A stretch of 64,000 nt of DNA from Microvirga sp. Mcv34 (GCF_024519725.1 NZ_JALJRK010000010.1:29742-93741), one strand, 5' to 3'. Counted from the stretch's first letter, positions 50,027 to 58,925 are shown. Numbers and translations are program-made. The notes: generated from the letters alone by a model not told the origin.

Positions 50027-50395
50027 TCAGCGCGCTCTATCCCGCGACAGGCCCTTCGCGGCCAGCTCATCGAGATAGGCCTGCCACTTTGCCCCCTGCT
50101 CGGCTCCGAGCCGATAGAGATAATCCCAGCCGTAGATCCCGGTATCGTGCATGTCGTCGAAGACGAGCTTGACGGCGTAGTTGCCGATCGGCTCCACGCC
50201 GATGATCTGCACCTCCCGTTTGCCCGGCACCGTCTTTCGCTCCGCGGGGCTGTGGCCCTGGACCTCGGCGGAGGGGCTCGTGACCCGCAGGTACTCGGCC
50301 GGCAGGTCGAAGGCCGCCCCGTCGTCGAAGACGATGCGGAGACTGCGCTTGTCCTTGGCGAGGCGGATCTCCGTCGGCCAGCGTTCAGATGTCAT
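50027..50395 (-). CDS. DUF971 (gamma-butyrobetaine hydroxylase-like N-terminal) protein
   Basis: 122 residues from MTSERWPTEIRLAKD. The DUF971 pattern is clear: LRIVFDDGAAFDLPAEYLRV, then VQIIGVEPIGNYAVKLVFDD and GIYGWDYLYRLG. The family is linked to iron-sulfur biogenesis by gene neighbourhood in other bacteria, but the role is unproven. Divergent from moaA with a 95-base gap; no joint regulation is evident. Confidence 0.9.
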   Translation of the reverse strand: MTSERWPTEIRLAKDKRSLRIVFDDGAAFDLPAEYLRVTSPSAEVQGHSPAERKTVPGKREVQIIGVEPIGNYAVKLVFDDMHDTGIYGWDYLYRLGAEQGAKWQAYLDELAAKGLSRDRAR

Positions 50396-50489
50396 AGGCC
50401 TCAACCCCTTCCCCGGAACGTAATTTCACGCTAACTGCTTGATCATAACATCGAAGGCAAGCGTTCAAGCCAACAAGGACGTCTCCGCC

Positions 50490-51527
50490 ATGGGAGCCTT
50501 TCCGGCCCATCTCGAGAATGCCGATACCGACCGGTCCCTCCTGGACCCGTTCGGCCGGGCGATCACGTATCTCCGCGTGTCGGTGACGGACCGCTGCGAT
50601 TTCCGCTGCGTCTATTGCATGTCCGAGGACATGGCCTTCCTGCCCAAGCGCGACCTGCTGACCCTGGAAGAGCTCGACCGCATCTGCACGGCCTTCGTCG
50701 ACAGGGGAGTGCGCAAGCTGCGCATCACCGGCGGCGAGCCCCTGGTGCGGCGGGACATCATGACCCTGTTCGGTTCCCTGTCGCGCCATCTCGATTCCGG
50801 CGCGCTGGACGAGCTCACCGTCACCACCAACGGCTCGCAGCTCGCCCGCCATGCCAAGGACCTCGCCGCCTGCGGGGTGAAGCGGATCAACGTGTCGATC
50901 GACACGCTCGATGCCGACAAGTTCCGGAGCATCACCCGCTGGGGCGACCTGACCAAGGTGCTGCAAGGGCTGGATGCGGCGCAGAACGCGGGCCTCAAGG
51001 TCAAGATCAATGCGGTCGCCCTGAAAGGCGTGAACGAGGACGAGATCGTGCACCTGCTCGAATGGGCGCACGGCCGCGGCATGGATCTGACCCTGATCGA
51101 GGTGATGCCGCTGGGCGAGATCGAAGGGCAGCGCATCGATCAGTTCCTGCCGCTGTCGCTCGTCCGCGCGCGCCTGTCCGAGCGCTACACGATGGAAGAT
51201 CTCGCCGACCGCACCGGAGGGCCGGCCCGCTACGTCCGGGTGAAGGAGACCGGCGGGCGGCTCGGCTTCATCACGCCGATGACCCATAATTTCTGCGAGA
51301 GCTGCAACCGGGTGCGGCTGACCTGCACGGGCCAGCTCTTCATGTGCCTCGGCCAGGAGGATGCCGCCGACCTGCGCGGCCCGGTGCGCGCCTCCACGTC
51401 CGACGAGCTGCTCGAGCGCGCCATCGTCGATGCCATCGCCCGCAAGCCGAAGGGGCACGACTTCATCATCGACCGGCGTCATGCCCGTCCAGCGGTGAGC
51501 CGGCACATGAGCGTCACAGGCGGGTAG
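50490..51527 (+). CDS. moaA: GTP 3',8-cyclase MoaA
   Basis: 345 residues from [14 protein letters not shown]; a TTG start 17 codons upstream is open but unlikely. The radical-SAM cluster motif CDFRCVYC lies near residue 40. The second [4Fe-4S] cluster is in [14 protein letters not shown], and the C-terminus ends in the GG pair (SVTGG) needed for activity. With MoaC it makes cyclic pyranopterin from GTP, the first step of molybdenum cofactor synthesis. No other moa genes are adjacent and no moco riboswitch is seen. Confidence 0.95.
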   Translation: MGAFPAHLENADTDRSLLDPFGRAITYLRVSVTDRCDFRCVYCMSEDMAFLPKRDLLTLEELDRICTAFVDRGVRKLRITGGEPLVRRDIMTLFGSLSRHLDSGALDELTVTTNGSQLARHAKDLAACGVKRINVSIDTLDADKFRSITRWGDLTKVLQGLDAAQNAGLKVKINAVALKGVNEDEIVHLLEWAHGRGMDLTLIEVMPLGEIEGQRIDQFLPLSLVRARLSERYTMEDLADRTGGPARYVRVKETGGRLGFITPMTHNFCESCNRVRLTCTGQLFMCLGQEDAADLRGPVRASTSDELLERAIVDAIARKPKGHDFIIDRRHARPAVSRHMSVTGG

Positions 51528-51536
51528 GCTCCGGCA

Positions 51537-52343
51537 ATGAATGCGAATGTCCTCATCTCGATCCGCAAGCTGGCCTTCCTGGCATCCCTCGCGATCGGCC
51601 TGGGAACGGCCCCGGCCTTCGCGCAGGATGCGGCGCCAGCACCGACACCGACGATCCGCATCGCCATCGAGGGCGCCTACCCGCCGTTCAACTTCATCGA
51701 TGCCAACAACGAGCTGCAGGGTTTCGAGGTCGAGCTCCTCAAAAGCCTCTGCGATACGATGAATGTCACCTGCGAACTCGTCCAGCATGAATGGGACGGC
51801 ATCATCAAGGGACTCCTGAATCGCGAATACGACGCGATCATGTCGTCCCTGGAAATCACGGAACGTCGCCAGAAGCGGATCGCCTTTTCGGATCCCTACT
51901 ACCGCATCCCGGCGGTCTTCATCGGATCCAAGGAAACCGCTCCCGGCCCGGTCACTCCGGCGGCGATGGCCGGCAAGAAGATCGGCACCATCGAGCGCAC
52001 CGATCACGAAACCTATCTCAAGACGTTCTACAAGGATTCCCAGATCGTCCTCTTCGCCAAGGCGGAAGAAGCCAATCTCGATCTTCTCGTGGGCCGTATC
52101 GATGCGGTCTTCGCCGACGAGCTGCTTCTTTCGAAATTCCTGAAGAGCCGCGAAGGCGCCTGCTGCCAGATCCTCGGCGAAGCACCCGCCGAGCCCGCCT
52201 ACAAGCGCGAATCCTATGGTATCGGCCTGCGCAAGGAGGACGAGAGCCTACGCCAGCAGTTCAATCGCGCCATCGCGCAGGTGAAGGCGGACGGGACCTA
52301 TGACCGGATCCGCACCGAGTATTTCCCCTTCGACGTCAAATAG
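51537..52343 (+). CDS. ABC-type amino-acid substrate-binding protein
   Basis: 268 residues with a signal peptide (RKLAFLASLAIGLGTAPAFA). The SBP_bac_3 fold is shown by IRIAIEGAYPPFNFIDANNE, LLNREYDAIMSSLEITERR, and the Arg/Asp ligand-binding pattern of LAO-type proteins. It probably binds a basic amino acid (lysine, arginine or ornithine) in the periplasm. No permease or ATPase genes are next to it, so its transporter partner lies elsewhere. Begins 9 bases after moaA, possibly co-transcribed by chance. Confidence 0.9.
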   Translation: MNANVLISIRKLAFLASLAIGLGTAPAFAQDAAPAPTPTIRIAIEGAYPPFNFIDANNELQGFEVELLKSLCDTMNVTCELVQHEWDGIIKGLLNREYDAIMSSLEITERRQKRIAFSDPYYRIPAVFIGSKETAPGPVTPAAMAGKKIGTIERTDHETYLKTFYKDSQIVLFAKAEEANLDLLVGRIDAVFADELLLSKFLKSREGACCQILGEAPAEPAYKRESYGIGLRKEDESLRQQFNRAIAQVKADGTYDRIRTEYFPFDVK

Positions 52344-52355
52344 AGGCGATCGATC

Positions 52356-52447
52356 ACGTCATGGCCGGCCTCGTGCCGGCCATCCCGATTGAAAAGGCGC
52401 CGCGCGCTCCAGAAGCGAGATCACCGGCACAGGTCGGTGATGACACC
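52356..52447. repeat. dispersed intergenic palindrome, family 2
   Basis: GTCATGGCCGGC-CTCGT-GCCGGCCAT is a near-perfect hairpin. It is followed by GATCACCGGCACAGGTCGGTGATGAC, a second imperfect hairpin. Lies after the binding-protein gene. Confidence 0.65.
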
Positions 52448-52523
52448 GTGGGCGTCCAAGAAAAATCAGGTCCACATTTTCGCATGATGCGGTAGAACCG
52501 GCGAGACATACAGGGAGCGGACG

Positions 52524-53390
52524 ATGGCGAAAGTTGCATTCCTCGGACTCGGCGTGATGGGTTACCCCATGGCTCGCCACCTCAAGGCGAAGGGTCATGA
52601 GGTGACGGTCTACAACCGCACGGCGGCCAAGGCCGAGAAATGGGTGTCCGAGAACGGCGGACGTGCCGTCGGGACGCCGCGGGAGGCGGCCGAAGGCCAG
52701 GAGATCGTCTTCGCCTGCGTGGGCAACGACGACGACCTGCGCCAGGTGACGCTCGGCCCCGACGGTGCGTTCCAAAGCATGGGCAAAGGCAGCATCTTCG
52801 TCGACCACACCACCGCCTCGGCGGAAGTGGCGCGCGAGCTTCATGCCGCCGCGACGGAGAAGGGCTTCGCCTTCATCGACGCCCCCGTTTCGGGCGGTCA
52901 GGCGGGCGCGGAGAACGGCGTGCTCACGGTCATGTGCGGCGGCGACGCGGAGGCTTACGCGAAGGCCGAGCCCGCCATCATGAGCTTTGCCCGCGCCTCG
53001 CGCCTCATGGGCGAGGCCGGCGCCGGTCAGCTCACCAAGATGATCAACCAGATCTGCATCGCCGGTCTCGTTCAGGGTCTGGCGGAAGGCATCCATTTCG
53101 GCAAGAAGGCCGGCCTCGACATCGAGGCGGTGCTCGACGTGATCTCAAAGGGGGCCGCCGGCTCCTGGCAGATGGAGAATCGCGGCAAGACCATGAACCA
53201 GGGCAAGTTCGATTTCGGCTTCGCGGTCGATTGGATGCGCAAGGACCTGTCCATCGTGTTGGACGAGGCCCGCAAGAACGGCGCCAGCCTGCCGGTCACG
53301 GCCCTGGTCGATCAGTTCTATGCCGATGTGCAGAAGATGGGCGGCCGGCGCTGGGATACGTCGAGCCTGATCGCCCGGCTCGACAAGTAA
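52524..53390 (+). CDS. NAD(P)-dependent beta-hydroxyacid dehydrogenase (3-hydroxyisobutyrate dehydrogenase family)
   Basis: 288 residues. The N-terminal Rossmann motif is FLGLGVMGYPMARHLKAKG, and the substrate motif FIDAPVSGGQAGAENG is present. The catalytic Lys is in GQLTKMINQICIAG. Members oxidise 3-hydroxyisobutyrate, tartronate semialdehyde or glyoxylate-type substrates. The exact one is not determined; the GLYR/GarR-like group is close. Good AGGGAG upstream of ATG. Single gene. Confidence 0.92.
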   Translation: MAKVAFLGLGVMGYPMARHLKAKGHEVTVYNRTAAKAEKWVSENGGRAVGTPREAAEGQEIVFACVGNDDDLRQVTLGPDGAFQSMGKGSIFVDHTTASAEVARELHAAATEKGFAFIDAPVSGGQAGAENGVLTVMCGGDAEAYAKAEPAIMSFARASRLMGEAGAGQLTKMINQICIAGLVQGLAEGIHFGKKAGLDIEAVLDVISKGAAGSWQMENRGKTMNQGKFDFGFAVDWMRKDLSIVLDEARKNGASLPVTALVDQFYADVQKMGGRRWDTSSLIARLDK

Positions 53391-53440
53391 GCCTCAGCCG
53401 ATCCATCAAGAGATGAAAGCGAAGCGCCGGGGCCGGTAAG

Positions 53441-53531
53441 TGCATGTTTCGGTGAAGTGGATCCGGTTCACCGTCAAGAAAATGCGGTCCGACAAAGAAG
53501 AGAGGTGTTTCCACGTCAGTGGAAACACCTC
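53441..53531. repeat. degenerate family 1 palindrome plus 13-bp perfect hairpin
   Basis: CGGTGAAGTGGATCCGGTTCACCG echoes the inner arm of the family 1 elements at 17566 and 19349. Next to it GAGGTGTTTCCAC-GTCA-GTGGAAACACCTC (53502-53531) forms a perfect 13-bp stem. Placed between convergent genes, it probably ends both transcripts, though without a U-run. Confidence 0.6.
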
Positions 53532-53552
53532 CAAGCTCCGGCGCTCTCCGTT

Positions 53553-55850
53553 TCAGCGTCCTTCTTCCGCGCAAGGCCGTCCAGGCCGGCAGCGTTCGGG
53601 ATGCCCCCCGCCCTGGCGGTTGCCGGATGGCGCGGGTGCGGGGCGAACCTGCTGCGCCGGCCTCTCGAAGCCACGCCCGGGGGGCGGCTGCATCGTCGGG
53701 CGCGGCGGCTCGCGGAAGGCGCGCTCCTCCCGGGGCGCGTCCATGCGCGGAACGAGCCTGGGCTGAAAGGCTGGTGCCTCCGGACGCTCCATCCGATGTG
53801 CAGGACGCGGCGAGGGACGCTCGCGATCCATTCTGTCCCAGGCGGCAGGCCGCTCGCGCTCCATCGGCGGGCGCACATTGACGTCCGGGCGCGGTCGGCG
53901 CTGCTCCGGTTGAGGGAACACGGCCGTCGGGCGGCCGGCCTCGTGCCGGGCGGGCCGCTCCCGTTCGATCTCGATCCGCGGCCTCTCGGGCCGGGCCTGC
54001 CGCGGCAGGACCTGATCCCTGTCGAAGCGAGGCTCTCTGGGGCGGACCGCATCGCGCATGGGCTCTTCAGGACGGATCGCCCGAGGATAGACATCGCGCT
54101 CGACGGGCCGCACACCGCGCGGCACCTCCGGACGGAAGGCCGGCTGCCCGATATCCGAGCGACCAGGACGGGGAACTTCCTGACGGGATGGTTCCTGAGG
54201 GAACGTCGCGAGGGGAATCGGACGCGGGGGAAGGCGGCCGGGCCGCTGCGGCTGCGCCTCGCCGGGGCGAACGCCCCTGCCCTCGCGCGGACCTCTCGGA
54301 TCAACCGAAACCGGAAGCGGCCGCAGCGGCGCGGCCAATCCGGGCTGGCGCGGGACAACCGGCTCCTGAGGGCGCAGACCGCGGCGCGGACGGGGGCCTC
54401 GCTCATCGCCCATGAGTCCGCCGAAGACCGGCGGAGCGGCCACCGGGATGGCGACCGGGCCGCGTGGCGTGACCGGCGCGATGGGCTGGTAGAACGAGCG
54501 CGGCGGACGGGCGCGCACCGGGACCGGAATGGCCATCGGGATCGGCAGCACGCCGGCCATGATCGGAGGAGGCGGCGGCTCGCGGACGATGGTCACGAAC
54601 TCTACGTCCTCGTCGCGCGGCGGCAGGAGATAGACCGGCGCGCGCGGCGGCGGCACGTCGCGGATGATGGTCGTGACTTCGACGACCTCGACCCGCTCCA
54701 CCTCGGGCAGCGGCGGCGGCAGATCCACATAGACCACCTCCTCGAAATCCGCCGGCGGCGCATAGGGGGCCGACAGGCGCGCGAGACGGCGCTCGCAATC
54801 CGCCGCATGGGGGCCGTTCGGATAGCGACGCAGATAGGTCCAATAGGCCTCGCGGGTGTTGCTGGTGAGCGTGCGGCGCCAGACGATGGCCTCGCGGCGG
54901 GCGGCCAGCAGGGCCGTCACGTGGCGGGCCAGGCGATGGTCCGGGTAGCGGCGCAGGAAGGCCTGGTAGTCCTGAATCGTGTCGCGCTCGACCGCGATGG
55001 CGTAAGCCTCTTCGGCCGGAACGTCCTCGATCCGGCGCACCTCGCGCACCAGCGGCGCGGCCGCCGCCTCTGCCTGCTCGAAGAAGACGAAGGAGCTGTT
55101 TCCGAGATTGGCCGAATGCCAGGGTATCTGCAGGCCGTTCGTGGCCTCGTGCGTCCTCAGGCGCGTGCGGGCGAACACCTCGTCGATCGGCATTCCCGGC
55201 TGCCGGATCATCTCCGCCAGGGCCGTCGCATAGGCCCCGTAAGGCCCCTGCCTATCGGCCGCGACAATGTTGGGAGCCGAGGAGAAGGCCATCAGGAACC
55301 CGGCAGGCGGCTCCATTAGGGCGAGGCCCTGAGCCAGCGGCTTACCGTCGGAGGGAAAAGACTCTCGGTAATCCTCCATGTCGGCCACGACAATGCGAAC
55401 CTGAGCTGAGGTGCGTTCGAGCGAACGAGTCAAATCTGAAAGACGGAAGCCCTCTAGAAGTACGTCCATATGGCGTTGGACATTGGCGTCGACAGGTATG
55501 AAATAATTCTCGCCTTCGAGCTGGATGCCATAGCCCGATAGATAGATCATCACGACGGCGCTTGGCTCTAGGGCTTGAGCCTTATCTAGGAAATCGCGCA
55601 TTACGCTACGCAGGTCGTTGCTTCTCAGATCGCGACCCTGAACAACCTCGAAACCGGCACTGGTCAATGTCTGTGCAATTAACCCGGCGTCGTTGGTGGT
55701 CGTGATCGGATGGCGGCTCTGATTCAAATATTCGCGTTGACCGATGACGAGTGCGAGACGCTGCGGTTGGGCTGCAGCATATGAAAAGGCGCCAATAAAG
55801 GCTGTCGCAACTAGAAAAATAAAAACGATAGCACGTTTCAGACGAGACAC
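53553..55850 (-). CDS. caspase-like (peptidase C14) protein with degenerate catalytic dyad and proline/arginine-rich tail
   Basis: 765 residues. A signal peptide (KRAIVFIFLVATAFIGAFSY, cleaved after AAAQ) precedes a caspase fold of ~240 residues (RLALVIGQREYLNQ, NDAGLIAQTLTSAGFEV). Where active proteins have SGHG, this one has LSGYGIQ. Where they have DAC, it has VADMEDY, so both His and Cys are missing and proteolysis is not expected. A helical repeat (DYQAFLRRYPDHRLARHV; TYLRRYPNGPHAADC) follows. The last ~400 residues are Pro/Arg/Glu-rich and disordered. The first ~170 codons (55340-55850) have visibly lower GC. Possibly a periplasmic scaffold. Confidence 0.85.
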   Translation of the reverse strand: MSRLKRAIVFIFLVATAFIGAFSYAAAQPQRLALVIGQREYLNQSRHPITTTNDAGLIAQTLTSAGFEVVQGRDLRSNDLRSVMRDFLDKAQALEPSAVVMIYLSGYGIQLEGENYFIPVDANVQRHMDVLLEGFRLSDLTRSLERTSAQVRIVVADMEDYRESFPSDGKPLAQGLALMEPPAGFLMAFSSAPNIVAADRQGPYGAYATALAEMIRQPGMPIDEVFARTRLRTHEATNGLQIPWHSANLGNSSFVFFEQAEAAAAPLVREVRRIEDVPAEEAYAIAVERDTIQDYQAFLRRYPDHRLARHVTALLAARREAIVWRRTLTSNTREAYWTYLRRYPNGPHAADCERRLARLSAPYAPPADFEEVVYVDLPPPLPEVERVEVVEVTTIIRDVPPPRAPVYLLPPRDEDVEFVTIVREPPPPPIMAGVLPIPMAIPVPVRARPPRSFYQPIAPVTPRGPVAIPVAAPPVFGGLMGDERGPRPRRGLRPQEPVVPRQPGLAAPLRPLPVSVDPRGPREGRGVRPGEAQPQRPGRLPPRPIPLATFPQEPSRQEVPRPGRSDIGQPAFRPEVPRGVRPVERDVYPRAIRPEEPMRDAVRPREPRFDRDQVLPRQARPERPRIEIERERPARHEAGRPTAVFPQPEQRRPRPDVNVRPPMERERPAAWDRMDRERPSPRPAHRMERPEAPAFQPRLVPRMDAPREERAFREPPRPTMQPPPGRGFERPAQQVRPAPAPSGNRQGGGHPERCRPGRPCAEEGR

Positions 55851-55954
55851 GGATTGCCCACCCCTTTGTCGCCCTTGCGGGTCTTATGCAGATATGGACA
55901 AGGCAGTTGAACGGGCTGTGAACGAAATGGGATGGTCGGATGCCGGCTCTTCTG

Positions 55955-56161
55955 TCACCGCCGTGTCATCGTCAGGTAAACCACGAAGGCCCCGATGGCG
56001 ACGGCGAGGCCCATGATCACCAGCTGGCGCGTTTCGCCCGTCAGGGCCGCGTCCCGGTACATCTGGTTGAGGCGCTCGGCGCGTTCGGGATCGCGCGACA
56101 TAAAGAGTCCGATGACGATGCTCAACGTGGCAAGGCCGAGAATCCAGTAGGTCGGGCGCAT
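55955..56161 (-). CDS. small two-helix membrane protein (68 aa)
   Basis: Two hydrophobic helices (YWILGLATLSIVIGLFMS and LVIMGLAVAIGAFVVYLTM) are separated by a charged 25-residue segment (RDPERAERLNQMYRDAALTG). Ends MTRR. It lies 12 bases after the enoyl-CoA hydratase gene on the same strand, with GGAGAAAG upstream of its ATG, so it is probably co-transcribed. Family not recognised, role unknown. Confidence 0.7.
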   Translation of the reverse strand: MRPTYWILGLATLSIVIGLFMSRDPERAERLNQMYRDAALTGETRQLVIMGLAVAIGAFVVYLTMTRR

Positions 56162-56173
56162 CGGGCTTTCTCC

Positions 56174-56965
56174 TTATCGTCCCTCGAACCGGGGAGCTCG
56201 CTTCTCGCGGAACGCCGCGACGCCTTCCATGAAGTCGTGGCTCGATCCCGCCTCGGCCTGAAACCTGGCTTCGAGATCGAGTTGGGCTTCGAGATCGTTC
56301 GCCAGGCTCTGTCCCACCGCCTGCTTGGTGAGGCGATAGGCGAGTCCCGGCCCCTCGGCAAGCTTTGCGGCGAAAGCCGCCACGTCGACCGCGAAGGATA
56401 CATCGTCGAAGACCTTGTAGACGAGCCCCATCCTCTGGGCCTCCTCGGCCGGGATGGCCTCGGCGCTCAGCATCAGGGCGAGCGCCTGCTTGGGACCGAC
56501 GAGGCGCGGCAGGATCCAGGTGCCGCCGGCATCCGGGATCAGGCCAATCTTGGCGAAGGCCTCCTGCAGATAGGCCGAGCGCGCCGCCACGACGATGTCG
56601 CAGGCGAGCGCGATGTTCATGGAGGCGCCGACCGCCGGGCCGTTCAGGGCAGCGATGGTCGGCTTCGCGTAATCGGCGAGCCTGAGCACCAGCGGGTTGT
56701 AATCGCGGGTGAGCGCGGGTCCGAGATCGATACGGCCCTGCTCGTCGCGCTTGAGATCGACCGTCAGATCCTGGCCCGAGGAGAACGCCCGCCCCTCCCC
56801 GGTCAGCACCACCACGCGCACTGCCTCGTCCCGCTCGCATTGGTCCAGCGCGTCCCGAAGGTCCGCGTGCATCTCGGCGTTGAAAGCGTTCATCTTCTCC
56901 GGCCGGGACAGCGTGATGGTCGCGACCGATCCGTCGACGGCGCAGCGCAGGGTCGTCGGGCTCAT
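56174..56965 (-). CDS. enoyl-CoA hydratase/isomerase family protein, PaaG-like
   Basis: 263 residues. The crotonase fold shows SRPEKMNAFNAEMHADL, the oxyanion-hole GRAFSSGQDL and ALNGPAVGASMNIALACD. A catalytic Asp region lies in KIGLIPDAGGTWILPR. The combination of GQDL and PDAGGTW is typical of PaaG (1,2-epoxyphenylacetyl-CoA isomerase). No other paa genes are nearby, so a general fatty-acid role is possible. A small membrane protein follows in the same transcript. Confidence 0.9.
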   Translation of the reverse strand: MSPTTLRCAVDGSVATITLSRPEKMNAFNAEMHADLRDALDQCERDEAVRVVVLTGEGRAFSSGQDLTVDLKRDEQGRIDLGPALTRDYNPLVLRLADYAKPTIAALNGPAVGASMNIALACDIVVAARSAYLQEAFAKIGLIPDAGGTWILPRLVGPKQALALMLSAEAIPAEEAQRMGLVYKVFDDVSFAVDVAAFAAKLAEGPGLAYRLTKQAVGQSLANDLEAQLDLEARFQAEAGSSHDFMEGVAAFREKRAPRFEGR

Positions 56966-57119
56966 GCCTCAAAGCTCCTTGTCGTCGGGACCGAACATAG
57001 AACGGATCTCCGATCGGAGAACCCGTAAAAGTCGTGTTCAGACTAAGGAAGGATGACGCCCCGCATGGCCGATCGCCCGATCATTCAAATTGGTCTGACC
57101 TTCCGCTCGATATGCGACA

Positions 57120-57341
57120 TCAAAGATCGGTTGACTGAAGGACTTCGAAACGGACGCTCAACTCGCTCTCGAGAACCGCGCGGCTATAGACTTCGCCCAC
57201 TCTTCTGATCTCGTAACGGGGCTCCTCGCCGCCGGAGGGTAAAAGCTGGGTCACGACGAATGCTCCGGTCCATGCCGGGCCAATGAAGCGCTTGGCGGTG
57301 AACGTCACATGCTGACCACGCGCATAAAGATAGTTGGACAC
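57120..57341 (-). CDS. small hypothetical protein, EPRYEIR-type (73 aa)
   Basis: The GTG at 57341 (MSNYLYARGQHVTF) has AAGGGA 6 bases upstream and is preferred to a TTG 5 codons earlier. It is a beta-rich small protein (VTFTAKRFIGPAWTGAFVVTQL, split by glycine turns) with EEPRYEIRRVGEVYSRAVLESEL near the end. The same pattern, EPQYQIR and EDELS, occurs in the next gene at 57518-57865, so the two are paralogs. I know such proteins only as hypotheticals in Methylobacteriaceae and Bradyrhizobiaceae; an SH3-like fold is a guess. Confidence 0.6.
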   Translation of the reverse strand: MSNYLYARGQHVTFTAKRFIGPAWTGAFVVTQLLPSGGEEPRYEIRRVGEVYSRAVLESELSVRFEVLQSTDL

Positions 57342-57517
57342 AGGAAATCCCTTCAAATCTCGGATGAATCGGCCGAGAGACCATCCGACTGGCGGTTCCA
57401 GGGCTTAAAGAGCGGTGATGAAGAAGGCCCCGAACCGGACAGTGACGGTGGGGCCGACTGGGATGAGTAGAGTGCGTCCATTCTGCGTCGGAACGGCTCC
57501 GCGCCTGAACGTGGATG

Positions 57518-57865
57518 TCATTGCCTGAACGGGTACGATTGCTCGTTCTTGTGCTGGGCTCTGCGCGGCAGGCTTGCCCAGGGAACGAGGTTCAGATTGG
57601 CAGGCTCGTTCATGCCTGTTTCATCCAGGGAATCCGAGCTATCTGCCGCTCGAAAGGCACTCATTGGAGAACCATCCCGGCTCAGCTCATCTTCGCCAGC
57701 CACGCAATCGTAAGGCCGCATGGCGGATCGAATCTGATATTGCGGTTCGCGACGTCTTGAGTCCAGGCAGCCGACGATCGTGTATGGCTGCTTGCAAACG
57801 ACGTGAGGGAAACGCTGCTCCGTATAGAGAACATGATCTCCAACAGCAAAATGGTGGGCTCTCAT
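57518..57865 (-). CDS. small hypothetical protein, EPRYEIR-type paralog (115 aa)
   Basis: ATG at 57865 has AAGGAG 7 bases upstream. The first 65 residues (FAVGDHVLYTEQRFPHVV, then RRREPQYQIRSAMRPYDC, GEDELS) align with the neighbouring 73-residue protein. The remaining ~50 residues are polar and look unstructured. Perhaps the tail is out-of-frame decay of a shorter original. The 176-base gap to the paralog contains no gene. Function unknown. Confidence 0.5.
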   Translation of the reverse strand: MRAHHFAVGDHVLYTEQRFPHVVCKQPYTIVGCLDSRRREPQYQIRSAMRPYDCVAGEDELSRDGSPMSAFRAADSSDSLDETGMNEPANLNLVPWASLPRRAQHKNEQSYPFRQ

Positions 57866-57947
57866 GGGGCCGCTCCTTCGTCAGGTCCGGGCAGGTTGAA
57901 CTGTCGAACAGTTGTTCGCCGCTGCAACTCGTCGGTGGCTGGAACGA

Positions 57948-58160
57948 TCAAAAGCTCCGATCCGACCACCAGATTTCGACGTCCTGAGCCGCCACCTCGC
58001 GAGCGAGCCCGTATTGCTCCTGAACGCGATCGATCAGCTCAGATTTCGTCTTGATCTGCGAGAGGTCCGACATGGACAGGCGATTCCATTTGGCTTGGAC
58101 CTCGCGCATATGGCGTCCTGCAAAAATGTGGTCGTCCCAACCGTCGAATATTTGTGACAT
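57948..58160 (-). CDS. CsbD-like general stress protein
   Basis: 70 residues from MSQIFDGWDDHIFAG at 58160. The upstream ATG at 58187 lies inside the promoter and is rejected. The C-terminal KWNRLSMSDLSQIKTKSELI and RVQEQYGLAREVAAQDVEIW matches the second half of CsbD proteins, which are small soluble proteins made in stress and stationary phase. The N-terminal half is divergent. An EcfG-type promoter lies just upstream, as expected for a general stress gene. Molecular role unknown. Confidence 0.7.
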   Translation of the reverse strand: MSQIFDGWDDHIFAGRHMREVQAKWNRLSMSDLSQIKTKSELIDRVQEQYGLAREVAAQDVEIWWSDRSF

Positions 58161-58185
58161 GAAATTACCTGATATGTATTTTGAC

Positions 58186-58210
58186 AACGGGCCCTATCAG
58201 TGATTGTTCC
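58186..58210 (-). promoter_or_regulatory. EcfG-type general stress promoter
   Basis: Read on the minus strand: GGAAC (58210-58206), 16 bases, CGTT (58189-58186). This exactly fits the EcfG sigma factor consensus. The leader to the CsbD-like ATG at 58160 is about 15-20 bases. Confidence 0.75.
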
Positions 58211-58286
58211 ATAATATTCATACTGTATTCCAAATAAGTTCCGACCCACTCCCACAATTAATGGCATGAATTTAATATCTACAATA

Positions 58287-58925
58287 TCAATATCTTCTTA
58301 TTAAGTTTCGAATTTCAGCTTGCAGAGCAGGCAAAATTTCATCCTGGAACCATGGGTTTTTCTTAAGCCACCCATTATTGCGCCAGGATGGATGCGGTAA
58401 GGGCAGGATGCGGGGCTTCTGCGGACTGCCGAGGATCGTCCGCCAGCGCCGCACGGTCCCGGTCAGCCCGTCCTTGAAATCGTCTCCCATGTGCCAGGCC
58501 TGGGCGTATTGGCCGATCAGGAGCACGAGATCGAGGCCGGGGAGCGCCTCGAAGAGCGGCCGTCGCCAGGCCTCGGCGCATTCCCGGCGAGGACCGAGAT
58601 CGCCGCCCTTGGCATCCTGGCCCGGAAAGCAGGAGCCCATGGGCACGATGGCGACCTTGGAGGCGTCGTAGAAAGTCGCCCTGTCGAGGCCGAGCCAGTC
58701 GCGCAGGCGCGTGCCCGAACGATCATCGAAAGGGATGCCGCTGGCATGGGCGCGGGTTCCCGGCGCCTGACTGGCGATGCACAGCCGCGCCGTCGCGCTG
58801 CCCTGGATGATCGGGCGCGGCTCGTGCGGCAGGGCGGCGCCGAAGCGCGGCGCGTCGCGGCAGATCCGGCAGGCTCTCAGTTGTGCGGCAAGATCGTCGA
58901 AACTCGGGGAGGGATTCATCCCCAT
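58287..58925 (-). CDS. uracil-DNA glycosylase family protein
   Basis: 212 residues from MGMNPSPSFDDLAAQL at 58925. Four cysteines in the first part (LRACRICRDAP) hint at an iron-sulfur cluster region. Motif A is ASQAPGTRAHASGIPFDDRSG, and the second motif LPLPHPSWRNN with NPWFQDEILP is at the end. It removes uracil or another damaged base from DNA. Family 4/5-like rather than UNG. The last ~15 codons are AT-rich. The next gene upstream is a nuclease on the same strand. Confidence 0.85.
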   Translation of the reverse strand: MGMNPSPSFDDLAAQLRACRICRDAPRFGAALPHEPRPIIQGSATARLCIASQAPGTRAHASGIPFDDRSGTRLRDWLGLDRATFYDASKVAIVPMGSCFPGQDAKGGDLGPRRECAEAWRRPLFEALPGLDLVLLIGQYAQAWHMGDDFKDGLTGTVRRWRTILGSPQKPRILPLPHPSWRNNGWLKKNPWFQDEILPALQAEIRNLIRRY

